Of a stretch of 6,535 nt of DNA, positions 1 through 5,825 are shown one piece after another (the first letter of the stretch is position 1; every line of letters starts with the position of its first letter). This stretch comes from Desulfatibacillaceae bacterium (lineage in GTDB: Bacteria > Desulfobacterota > Desulfobacteria > Desulfobacterales > Desulfatibacillaceae): contig JASEHB010000147.1 in assembly GCA_030018745.1 (NCBI GenBank), positions 1 through 6,535 of the forward strand, written 5' to 3'. The notes beneath the pieces are model-generated. The model worked only from the letters and a program-made list of their open reading frames with translations. It ran no database searches and was not told the DNA's origin. The translations under genes and the position numbers were made by a program.

Positions 1-477
1 CCAGGTCAGGACAAGCTCATAGAGCAGGACACAAACAAGCCCTATTCCAACATGGAAGATGTTTCTATAATAATTTATGGGCTTTAAATGCAACAGCCTT
101 TGGGACCCCAGGGGAGAATCCAGCTCAAGCTCCCGCATTTGGATCAATACTTTTTCATAAAGGTTTGAAAGCGTCAGCCTCAATTCCTTTAGCCGTCTTA
201 CATTGGAGGCCCCGGAAAGCTCCTCGGAAAATTTTTTCAAGGTCTCCATTATGTCAACAACAGCGTCTTCAAGAGCCTTCTGCCGTCCGGCAAGGCGCGC
301 CCTGGCAGCAGCAGCGCGCTCGTAAAGGTCGCTGCAATACTCACTTATGGATTCTGTCCAGGTTTTGTCGTGCAGGCGTGGTTTCTGAATCTTGTAAACA
401 AAGCTGTGAAGCGCACGAGCCATGGAGAAAAGGGCCTGTGCATCGTCAAGTTCGTTGTAATCTGCTGCTGTGTGCAT
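1..477 (-). CDS. Partial gene: possible diacylglycerol/polyprenol (dolichol) kinase-like membrane protein, N-terminal part
   Basis: An open frame of 159 codons runs from an ATG at 475-477 off the left edge without a stop, so the C-terminus is missing. A GGGGGA Shine-Dalgarno (486-491) lies 8 nt upstream of this ATG and supports the start. Residues 1 to about 135 are soluble and rich in charged residues and Leu/Ala (for example around LYERAAAARARLAGRQKALE), probably helical or coiled coil. Near residue 140 a hydrophobic segment starts (RNIFHVGIGLVCVLLYELVL), likely the first of several membrane helices. The pattern R-x-x-FH-x-x-x-G-L followed by a hydrophobic stretch resembles the first helix of the dolichol kinase/CTP-dependent diacylglycerol or polyprenol kinase family, which phosphorylates membrane lipids. 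That assignment rests on one short motif and is tentative; an unrelated membrane protein with a helical N-terminal domain is the alternative. It is separated from metW by 207 nt and is probably its own transcription unit. Confidence 0.6.
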   Translation of the reverse strand, partial: MHTAADYNELDDAQALFSMARALHSFVYKIQKPRLHDKTWTESISEYCSDLYERAAAARARLAGRQKALEDAVVDIMETLKKFSEELSGASNVRRLKELRLTLSNLYEKVLIQMRELELDSPLGSQRLLHLKPINYYRNIFHVGIGLVCVLLYELVLTW

Positions 478-485
478 ATTATTCG

Positions 486-506
486 TCCCCCGGCCTTGCG
501 GCCCGG
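486..506 (-). promoter_or_regulatory. Ribosome binding site of the left-edge gene overlapped by a GCAA-loop hairpin
   Basis: On the minus strand GGCC (500-503), GCAA (496-499) and GGCC (492-495) form a 4-bp stem with a GNRA-type loop. Two further C-G pairs (505-506 with 489-490) follow beyond a G/G mismatch. The 3' arm runs into the G-rich Shine-Dalgarno GGGGGA (486-491), so folding would partly cover the ribosome binding site. The SD supports the ATG at 475-477; the regulatory role is inferred. Confidence 0.4.
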
Positions 507-511
507 AAAAT

Positions 512-597
512 ATATTCTTAAAAATTGCCCGGTATTGCCCCTGGAAGCAGCTCACAGGCCTGCAATGAGCTTTCTTGCCCAAACTTTTTAAGAATAT
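512..597 (-). repeat. Perfect 13-bp inverted repeat enclosing an inner hairpin (5' leader of left-edge gene)
   Basis: ATATTCTTAAAAA at 512-524 is exactly complementary to TTTTTAAGAATAT at 585-597. Inside lies a second hairpin, AGCTCA (549-554) with TGAGCT (566-571), extendable by GAA/TTC across a 2-nt bulge. On the minus-strand transcript this would be a long stem with an inner hairpin about 35 nt before the start codon of the left-edge gene. A competing pairing exists: TTGCCC with GGGCAA between 606-611 and 575-580 crosses the long stem. No U-run follows the stem, so it is not a typical intrinsic terminator. A small element with terminal inverted repeats is another reading, but I see no target-site duplication. 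Confidence 0.6.
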
Positions 598-684
598 TCC
601 TCTTGGGGCAAACCTGCAAGTTTTTTTGGATATGTTTGCAGGTTGCTGAAATCAAAGCCTTTGTGAATGGCCAGCATTCGGCCT

Positions 685-1323
685 TTAGGTGGCAGGATTT
701 TTTTGTGAGCCGGTGATGAGGAAAACGCCCGAAGTGGCGCGCAGATTGGGCAGAAAACGGATTGTGCGGCCGGTTAGTCCCTTGTTGCCCGATAAAAGAA
801 AGGACTCGCGGAGTATTAAAAAGCCCGCCTCCTGGGAGAACAGGCGAAAATCCTTGATGGTCATTACCCTTATGTTGGGGGTGTTATGCCACTGGTAGGG
901 CAGATGTTTTGTAACCGGCGCCCTGCCTGTTGCCAGAAGTTGCAGGCGCACAGCCCAGTAGCCGAAATTGGGCAGGCTGACAATGCCCCTTTTGCCTATG
1001 CGCAGCATTTCCCTTATCATGCCAGCCGGGTCATAGACCTGCTGGAGGGTCTGGCTTAAAATCACAAAATCAAATGCATTGTCCGGGTAGTCCAGAACCT
1101 CTTTGCTTATGTCCCCCTGCAAAACCGCAAGGCCTTCTTCAATACAGCGGGCCACCTTGGCTTCGGCTATCTCTATGCCTGTGCCGTCCACCTGCTTGTG
1201 CTGGGCCAGATGATGCAGAAGCCTGCCCTGGCCGCAGCCTAAATCAAGCACCTTTGCCCCTGGCTCAACCCAATTGGCTATGACTGCAAGATCCGGGCGA
1301 AGCGGCTTTTGAAGTGTGATCAT
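685..1323 (-). CDS. metW: Methionine biosynthesis protein MetW
   Basis: A 212-residue protein of the MetW family, a compact SAM-dependent methyltransferase fold. The SAM-binding motif I is clear (VLDLGCGQGRLL, residues 25-36), followed by the acidic GIEI (49-52), QGDI (69-72) and FDFVILSQTLQQV (84-96). The MetW-typical second half is present: GIVSLPNFGYW (113-123) and LPYQWHNTPNIRVMTIKDF (141-159). Length is close to the family norm of about 200. The methylated substrate of MetW is not established; it is almost always encoded directly after metX and is thought to support the homoserine acyltransferase step. Here its ATG overlaps the metX stop by 4 nt (ATGA at 1320-1323), with an AAGG Shine-Dalgarno (1331-1334) 7 nt upstream inside metX, so the two are probably translationally coupled. 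It is the last gene of the operon and ends in TAA. Confidence 0.95.
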   Translation of the reverse strand: MITLQKPLRPDLAVIANWVEPGAKVLDLGCGQGRLLHHLAQHKQVDGTGIEIAEAKVARCIEEGLAVLQGDISKEVLDYPDNAFDFVILSQTLQQVYDPAGMIREMLRIGKRGIVSLPNFGYWAVRLQLLATGRAPVTKHLPYQWHNTPNIRVMTIKDFRLFSQEAGFLILRESFLLSGNKGLTGRTIRFLPNLRATSGVFLITGSQKNPAT

Positions 1324-2453
1324 GGCAACGCCTTTTCAAGAAAGCCTTTTATAAGCGGGGAAAGCCTGCTGTCGGGCAGAAGAAAGGCATCATGCCCCAG
1401 GGTGGAGTCTATTTCACAAAAACCTGCCTTAAGCCCGTTTTTTTTCATGGCAGCAACAATGGCCCGCGACTGGAAGGTGGGATAAAGCCAGTCGGAAGTG
1501 TAGCTCACCACAAGAAACCTTGCCTTTGAGCCGGAAAAGGCCTTTGCAGCGGAACCTTGTCCATGCTGCTTTTTAAGATCAAAGTAATCAGCAGCGCGGG
1601 TGATGTACAAAAAGGAGTTGGCGTCAAAGCGCTCCACAAACTTTTTGCCCTGGTGACGCAGATAGCTCTCCACCTGGAAGTCCGCCTCAAAGTTGAAGGA
1701 GAAATCGCTTTTGTCCTGGAGCTTTCGCCCGAATTTGAAGGACATGGACTTATCGGAAAGATAGGTGATGTGCCCTATCATGCGGGCAACAGCAAGGCCG
1801 AGATCCGGCTTTGGCCCCTGGTAGTAATCGCCACCGTTCCAGTTGGGGTCTGCCATTATGGCCTGACGGGCCACCTCGTTGAAGGCGATTGCCTGGGCCG
1901 AATGCCTCATGGTGGTTGCCAGCAGAATGGCTGATACCATGCTTTGCGGATAGCGCACACACCAATCCAGAACCTGCATCCCGCCCACAGAGCCGCCCAC
2001 AACAGCAAGCAGCTTTTCTATTTTCAGGTGGTCAATCAAGGCCTTCTGTGCCTTTACCATGTCGCCTATGGTTACAAGGGGAAAGGACAGCCCATAGGGT
2101 TTGCCTGTTTCCGGGTTTGTTGAAGAAGGCCCGGTGCTGCCCATGCACCCGCCAAGAATATTGGAGCAGATGACAAAGTATTTTTCCGTATCAATGCCCT
2201 TGCCCGGCCCCACCATTGCATCCCACCAGCCGGGCCTGTTGCCGGGTGTGCCGTTGCTGGCCGCAACATGGGCGTCCCCTGTGAGGGCGTGGCACACAAG
2301 AACAGCGTTTGAGCCGTCTGCGTTCAATGTGCCAAAGGTTTCATAGGCTATGGTTATGGGGCCTAAAACCGCGCCGCTTTCAAGGCACATCTTTTGAGGC
2401 GGATGGGCAAATGTAAAGGTGTTGGCTTCCACTTCTGTCAAATCCTTGCTCAA
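1320..2453 (-). CDS. metX: Homoserine O-acetyltransferase (MetX)
   Basis: A cytoplasmic alpha/beta-hydrolase-fold acyltransferase of 377 residues that activates the hydroxyl of L-homoserine with an acyl-CoA, the committed step towards methionine. Seen in the sequence: the family motif GSTGPSSTNPETGKPYG (105-121), the nucleophile elbow GGSVGGMQ with Ser155, Asp321 in SDWLYP and His354 in GHDAF, giving a complete Ser-Asp-His triad. Most relatives have GGSMGG; the Val here is a mild variant. The family contains both acetyl- and succinyl-transferring members that I cannot separate by eye; acetyl is the default. The annotated start is TTG (2451-2453) overlapping the sulfhydrylase stop as TTGA. A GTG at 2430-2432, seven codons in, has a better Shine-Dalgarno, so the true protein may be 370 residues. 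It overlaps metW by 4 nt at its 3' end. Confidence 0.95.
   Translation of the reverse strand: MSKDLTEVEANTFTFAHPPQKMCLESGAVLGPITIAYETFGTLNADGSNAVLVCHALTGDAHVAASNGTPGNRPGWWDAMVGPGKGIDTEKYFVICSNILGGCMGSTGPSSTNPETGKPYGLSFPLVTIGDMVKAQKALIDHLKIEKLLAVVGGSVGGMQVLDWCVRYPQSMVSAILLATTMRHSAQAIAFNEVARQAIMADPNWNGGDYYQGPKPDLGLAVARMIGHITYLSDKSMSFKFGRKLQDKSDFSFNFEADFQVESYLRHQGKKFVERFDANSFLYITRAADYFDLKKQHGQGSAAKAFSGSKARFLVVSYTSDWLYPTFQSRAIVAAMKKNGLKAGFCEIDSTLGHDAFLLPDSRLSPLIKGFLEKALP
2430..2447 (-). promoter_or_regulatory. Shine-Dalgarno that questions the metX start
   Basis: AAGGA (2443-2447) lies 10 nt upstream of the in-frame GTG at 2430-2432, at the outer limit of normal spacing. The upstream TTG (2451-2453) has only an AGG 3 nt before it, which is too close for a good site. 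Both starts keep all conserved residues. The TTG start gives the operon-style 4-nt overlap; the GTG start leaves a gap of 17 nt after the sulfhydrylase stop. Confidence 0.4.
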
Positions 2454-3712
2454 TGACCTATGGCAACAAGGGCCTGGTCAATGTCTGCGATTATGTCCTC
2501 AATATCTTCAATGCCAACAGAAAGCCTTATAAGATCAGGCAAAACGCCCAGCTCCAGCTTAAGCTCCTCTGCAAAGGCCACATACTGGGTTGAGGAAGGA
2601 TGAATGACCAGGGTCTTGCAGTCTCCCAGGTTGGCCAGGTGGGTGATAAGTTTAAGGCTGTCAATAAAGGCAAAGCATTTCTCCTTATCAGCCAGGCCCA
2701 ATGTGAGCAGGCCGCCAAAGCCCTTGCCGTCAAACTGCTTTTTTGCTGTGGCGTGGCTTGGGCTTTGCGCCAGGCCAGGATAGTTCACCCATCTGACACC
2801 CGGCCTTTGGGCAAGAAAGCTCGCCACAGCAAGGGCGTTTTCACTGTGCTTTCTCACGCGCAGGCCCAGGGTGTCCATGCCAAGAACCGTAAGGTATGAG
2901 TGAAAAGGGGCCTGGGTTGTGCCAAAGTTGATGTGGTGCTCGCGCCAAACCCTGTCAAGGAAGGCAAGGGGGCCTTTTCTTTCCACAAAGGGCGCAAAAT
3001 CGGCAAAGCGGGAAGTTGACCAGTCAAAGCGGCCTGCATCCACAACCGCTCCGCCGGTGGCGCATCCGTGGCCGGAAAGGTACTTGGTGGTGGAGTGCAG
3101 CACCACATCAGCCCCCAGTTCCAGCGGGCGGCAAAGGCAGGGTGTTGCCAGGGTGTTGTCCACAATAAGCGGTATGCCTTCTTCATGGGCTATTTTTGCA
3201 AGGGCCTCGATGTCTGGCACATCCATTTTGGGGTTGCCTATGGTTTCAATGTACAAAAAGCGCGTCTTTTCATTTATTGCGGCCCTTACAGCGTCCAAAT
3301 CAGTTGGCTCCACCATGCAACAGGCCAGGTTGTACTTTTTGAATATGTTGGCAAAAAGCACATAGCTGGACATGAAAAGGGAGTTGCCTGCCACAAATTC
3401 ATCGCCCGCCCTTAAAAGGGCCATGCAGGAATTGGCAATGGCAGCCATGCCAGAAGCCATGACCACCGCGCCTTTTCCTCCCTCCAAAGCGCAGAGCTTT
3501 TCTTCAAGCAGCCTATTGGTGGGGTTTGAAAGGCGCATATAAATATGATCGCTTGATCGACCGGCAAAGGCATCATTCAAGCTTGACGCTGTGGGGTGAT
3601 AATTTGCAGCGGTCTGGAAAATAGGCGGCAGGGTGGCCCCCTGCCATTTTTCCGGCGTAAGGGCGCTGTGAATGGCTTTAGTGTCAAATCCCTTAAAGCT
3701 TCTGTTTTCCAT
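2450..3712 (-). CDS. metY: O-acetylhomoserine sulfhydrylase (MetY/MetZ-type homocysteine synthase)
   Basis: A 420-residue PLP enzyme of the Cys/Met metabolism family that replaces the acyl group of O-acyl-homoserine with sulfide to give homocysteine. Visible family marks are Tyr58 and Arg60 in HIYMRLSNPTN (phosphate contacts from the neighbouring subunit), the ASGMAA loop (86-91), IETIGNP (155-161), Asp185 in IVDNT, the PLP lysine Lys210 in STTKYLSGHG, NLGDCKTLVIHPSST (361-375) and the substrate-binding Arg396 in RLSVGIED. The HPSST block, the GHG after the lysine and the length favour sulfhydrylase over cystathionine gamma-synthase or beta-lyase. Acetyl- versus succinyl-homoserine preference cannot be read directly; metX next door fits acetyl. 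The start has a strong AGGAG (3719-3723) 6 nt before the ATG. Only 36 nt separate it from cysK, and its TGA overlaps the metX TTG. Confidence 0.9.
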   Translation of the reverse strand: MENRSFKGFDTKAIHSALTPEKWQGATLPPIFQTAANYHPTASSLNDAFAGRSSDHIYMRLSNPTNRLLEEKLCALEGGKGAVVMASGMAAIANSCMALLRAGDEFVAGNSLFMSSYVLFANIFKKYNLACCMVEPTDLDAVRAAINEKTRFLYIETIGNPKMDVPDIEALAKIAHEEGIPLIVDNTLATPCLCRPLELGADVVLHSTTKYLSGHGCATGGAVVDAGRFDWSTSRFADFAPFVERKGPLAFLDRVWREHHINFGTTQAPFHSYLTVLGMDTLGLRVRKHSENALAVASFLAQRPGVRWVNYPGLAQSPSHATAKKQFDGKGFGGLLTLGLADKEKCFAFIDSLKLITHLANLGDCKTLVIHPSSTQYVAFAEELKLELGVLPDLIRLSVGIEDIEDIIADIDQALVAIGH

Positions 3713-3748
3713 GGATAGCTCCTGCCTTTTTAAGGGGTGGGCGGCCTT

Positions 3749-4672
3749 TTAGTCTGCAAAAAGCCCTGTGCTCATGTACCTTTCGCCGGTGCTGGGCAGA
3801 ATCGTTACAACAAGCCTGCCTGCCATTTCCTTGCGGGCAGCCATGTCAAATGCGGCAAAGGCCGCAGCGCCTGAAGAAATGCCGCAGAATATGCCCTGGG
3901 TGGAGGCAAGCATCCTGGCGGTTTCAAAGGCCTGCTTTTCAGTCACGGTGATAACCTCGTCAATAACCGATGTATCCAGAACACTTGGCACAAAGCCCGC
4001 TCCTATTCCCTGAATTGAGTGGGGGCCTTTTTTGCCGCCCGAAAGCACGGGGGATGCAGCAGGCTCGACAGCCACAATTTTAATTCCGGAGTCATGCTCC
4101 TTTAGCACCTGGCCCACGCCTGTTATTGTGCCGCCTGTTCCCACCCCGCACACAAAGGCCCCAATTTTTCCGCCCGTGTCCTCCAGTATCTCCATAGCTG
4201 TTGTCTGCCGGTGAATTTGCGGGTTTGCAGGGTTGTTGAACTGATCGGGCATAAAGGAGTTTTTTTCTGCTGCACAAATCCTTTTGGCCTCTTCCAGAGC
4301 GCCGGCCATGCCTTCTGCTGCCGGGGTGAGCACAATCTGCGCTCCAAGGTGCTTGAGTATCTTTCGCCTTTCAATGCTCATGGTTTCCGGCATGGTGAGG
4401 AGCAGGCGATAACCGTAGGCCGCGCAGATGGAAGCAAGGGCAATGCCCGTGTTTCCGCTTGTGGCCTCCACCACAAGGGTATCTGGCTCCACAAGGCCCC
4501 TTTGAATGGCGTCCTCCATCATTGCCAGGCCTATGCGGTCCTTAACCGAGCCAAGGGGGTTGAAAAACTCCAGCTTGGCTGCAACCGGCGCCCAGTTGTC
4601 TCCGTTTTTAGGCCGGATTCTCACCAGGGGTGTCTTGCCTATGGTGCTTGTTATCTGGGGCCAAATCCTCAT
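3749..4672 (-). CDS. cysK: Cysteine synthase (O-acetylserine sulfhydrylase)
   Basis: A 307-residue fold-type II PLP enzyme that converts O-acetylserine plus sulfide to cysteine in the cytoplasm. Features seen: the PLP lysine Lys44 in NPLGSVKDRIG (usual form NPxxSVKDR), the substrate loop TSGNTG (71-76), QFNNPAN (144-150), the phosphate-binding GTGGT (178-182), the flexible HSIQGIGAGFVP region (219-229), SSG (267 area) contacting the pyridine ring, and PSTGERYMST (293-302) near the C-terminus. Length fits CysK (about 305-320). It carries none of the extra domains of cystathionine beta-synthase. The ATG overlaps the cysE stop (ATGA, 4669-4672). AAAGGAG (4679-4685) sits 6 nt upstream, one of the best ribosome sites in the operon. 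CysM is the main alternative, but the pairing with cysE and the motif set favour CysK. Confidence 0.95.
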   Translation of the reverse strand: MRIWPQITSTIGKTPLVRIRPKNGDNWAPVAAKLEFFNPLGSVKDRIGLAMMEDAIQRGLVEPDTLVVEATSGNTGIALASICAAYGYRLLLTMPETMSIERRKILKHLGAQIVLTPAAEGMAGALEEAKRICAAEKNSFMPDQFNNPANPQIHRQTTAMEILEDTGGKIGAFVCGVGTGGTITGVGQVLKEHDSGIKIVAVEPAASPVLSGGKKGPHSIQGIGAGFVPSVLDTSVIDEVITVTEKQAFETARMLASTQGIFCGISSGAAAFAAFDMAARKEMAGRLVVTILPSTGERYMSTGLFAD

Positions 4673-5670
4673 GCCATGCTCCTTTGCAAGGGGGGTTGAG
4701 AGTTGGGAGGCCTGCGGGGAAAAAAGGCCACCTTCAGGCCTTCCATTACAACCCTTGTGTCCGGGTTCACGGAGTGGGTGAGCCAGACATTGCCGCCGAT
4801 GACGCTGCGTGCGCCTATGCGGGTTTCGCCCCCCAAAATGGTTGCGCCCGAATAGATGATGACATCATCTTCTATGGTGGGATGGCGCTTTGTGCGCCGC
4901 AGCAAATCGCAGGCATGGGCAGGAACCGAAAGCGCGCCCAGCGTCACCCCCTGGTAGATGCGTACATTGTCGCCGATTTGGGTTGTCTCGCCGACCACAA
5001 CGCCTGTGCCGTGATCTATGACAAAGCTTTTGCCGATGGTTGCCCCAGGGTGGATGTCAATGCCCGTAACGCTGTGGGCGTATTCCGTCATCACCCGCGG
5101 CAGCAGGGGAATATCCGCCAGGTAAAGCCGGTGGGCAATGCGATAGACAAATATGGCCATCAAGCCCGGATAGCAGAGGATGACTTCCTTGTGGCAGGTG
5201 GCGGCAGGGTCCCCATGAAAGGCTGCATCAACATCAGCAGCCATTTCCTCTTGCAGGGCCGGAATATCCTCTATAAGTGCAAGGGCTGTCCGCTCCGCCC
5301 TGGCCCGGCGCTCATGGCAGGAAAGCCCGGTGCAGGCCGGAAAATGGGCCAAGCCAAGCTCAATCTGTGCGGCAAGCTCGTCAAACAGGTTTTCAAGGGT
5401 TTGCAAAGCGCTTTTTTTGGGGTTTTGATTTTTGCCTGCCCTTCCATCTTCAAAATAACCGGGAAAGACAATTTCGCTCAAGCTGCAAATAATCTGCCTT
5501 GCCGACTCTGTTGAAGGCAGGGGGAATTGGGGCCGCCCAAGCACAGAAAGAGCGCTTTCTTGCGGGGTTTTTATCTGCTCAAGGATTTGTGAAAGCCTTT
5601 TGATTCGGGCTGTTGGCAGAGAAGAAATTTTCCTGCTTCCTGTGCGCTGCAAATGCCTTTTTGTTTTCAT
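4669..5670 (-). CDS. cysE: Serine O-acetyltransferase (CysE/EpsC type, long N-terminus)
   Basis: Transfers acetyl from acetyl-CoA to L-serine, giving the O-acetylserine used by CysK. I chose the ATG at 5668-5670 (333 residues) because GAGG (5677-5680) lies 6 nt upstream; an ATG at 5680-5682 would add four residues but has no ribosome site. The N-terminal half (to about residue 190) is the helical serine acetyltransferase domain. A left-handed beta-helix of hexapeptide repeats follows, with TGIDIHPGATIG, IDHGTGVVVGET, YQGVTLGA and GATILGG. Numbered from the longer start, Asp210-His211 and His267 (KRHPTI) correspond to catalytic Asp157-His158 and to His193 of E. coli CysE. The loop between VTLGA and RHP is longer than in E. 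coli, as in the EpsC-like group. The C-terminus (PLQRSMA) lacks the terminal isoleucine of E. coli CysE that docks into CysK. First gene of the tight operon. Confidence 0.93.
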   Translation of the reverse strand: MKTKRHLQRTGSRKISSLPTARIKRLSQILEQIKTPQESALSVLGRPQFPLPSTESARQIICSLSEIVFPGYFEDGRAGKNQNPKKSALQTLENLFDELAAQIELGLAHFPACTGLSCHERRARAERTALALIEDIPALQEEMAADVDAAFHGDPAATCHKEVILCYPGLMAIFVYRIAHRLYLADIPLLPRVMTEYAHSVTGIDIHPGATIGKSFVIDHGTGVVVGETTQIGDNVRIYQGVTLGALSVPAHACDLLRRTKRHPTIEDDVIIYSGATILGGETRIGARSVIGGNVWLTHSVNPDTRVVMEGLKVAFFPRRPPNSQPPLQRSMA

Positions 5671-5680
5671 GGCCTGCCTC
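5668..5680 (-). promoter_or_regulatory. Ribosome binding site deciding the cysE start
   Basis: GAGG at 5677-5680 is followed after 6 nt by the ATG at 5668-5670. The other in-frame ATG (5680-5682) is preceded by an A-rich run with no purine-rich SD. Oddly, the upstream ATG overlaps the SD itself (ATGAGG). Confidence 0.6.
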
Positions 5681-5700
5681 ATGCTTTTTTGGGGAGAATA

Positions 5701-5825
5701 GGGGCAATTGTTTTGTATGCGTGCAAAAATACGGTCTGCTCAACAGGAACATCGACCGCAGGCGCCGCTGGGCGGCAATGTGAAATCAACCTGTTGCACG
5801 CAAAAAAACCTCCCTACAAAAGCCC
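5701..5825 (-). promoter_or_regulatory. Candidate structured RNA leader upstream of cysE (unknown class)
   Basis: Read on the minus strand, three complementary segments form one interrupted stem: GCCC/GGGC (5822-5825 with 5702-5705), TACAAAA/TTTTGTA (5815-5821 with 5711-5717) and TTGCACGCA/TGCGTGCAA (5794-5802 with 5718-5726). That makes 20 pairs, with a 12-nt bulge on one side (5803-5814) and a 5-nt bulge on the other (5706-5710). The stem closes a loop with two hairpins: GCCGC/GCGGC around a 3-nt loop (5764-5776) and CGGTC/GACCG around a 17-nt loop (5732-5758). The loop of the second hairpin contains a segment (5741-5747) complementary to 5790-5796, just inside the main stem, so a pseudoknot or an alternative fold is possible. 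It overlaps the last codons of the hdrB-like gene. No SAM, T-box or other known consensus is recognised; the regulatory role is inferred. Confidence 0.45.

Larger units (their letters stand above)
478..684. other. Intergenic region between metW and the left-edge gene
   Basis: This 207-nt gap contains no convincing gene. It is more AT-rich than its surroundings and holds several inverted repeats, described separately: a 13-bp perfect repeat (512-524/585-597), a 9-bp repeat (611-619/636-644) and a small GCAA-loop hairpin (489-506). It should contain the 3' end of the metW transcript and the promoter or leader of the left-edge gene. I could not identify a clear -35/-10 pair or a hairpin followed by a U-run. 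Confidence 0.7.
685..5682 (-). other. cysE-cysK-metY-metX-metW operon
   Basis: Five same-strand genes with gaps from -4 to +36 nt and two ATGA overlaps, consistent with one polycistronic message and translational coupling. The product set covers sulfide incorporation into both O-acetylserine (cysteine) and O-acyl-homoserine (homocysteine). Homocysteine methylation (metH/metE) and homoserine synthesis are not in the window. The leader candidate upstream of cysE and the lack of a clear internal promoter suggest transcription starts in or upstream of the hdrB-like gene or in the 5683-5813 gap. I could not find a good sigma-70 promoter by eye. Confidence 0.8.

Noticed and set aside
165..521. Plus-strand open frame of 118 codons at the left end
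   Set aside because: The opposite strand carries a 159-codon frame with a good ribosome site and a membrane segment. The plus-strand translation is low-complexity and Arg/Gln/Ser-rich, without a family signature.
611..644. 9-bp inverted repeat AACCTGCAA/TTGCAGGTT as metW terminator
   Set aside because: The loop is 16 nt and no U-run follows the stem on the minus strand (the next bases are TGCCCCAAG). The T-run lies in the loop on the plus strand. It may be a weak structure but not a supported intrinsic terminator.
4630..5514. Plus-strand open frame of 294 codons opposite cysE
   Set aside because: It lies antisense to a clear serine acetyltransferase gene. Its translation shows no recognisable domain, and it is explained by the low stop frequency opposite a GC-rich gene.
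5683..5760. Sigma-70 promoter for cysE (TTGAGC or TTGCAC with GCATAC, TACAAA or TATTCT)
   Set aside because: Each pairing has poor box matches or a spacing of 20 nt; none is convincing.
5718..5802. tRNA-like arrangement (9-bp closing stem with two hairpins)
   Set aside because: The closing stem is longer than 7 bp, there is no GTTCRA T-loop, no CCA and no anticodon arm of proper size.
5683..5820. SAM riboswitch or T-box leader upstream of cysE
   Set aside because: Neither the SAM-I core elements nor the T-box AGGGTGGNACC motif is present on the minus strand.
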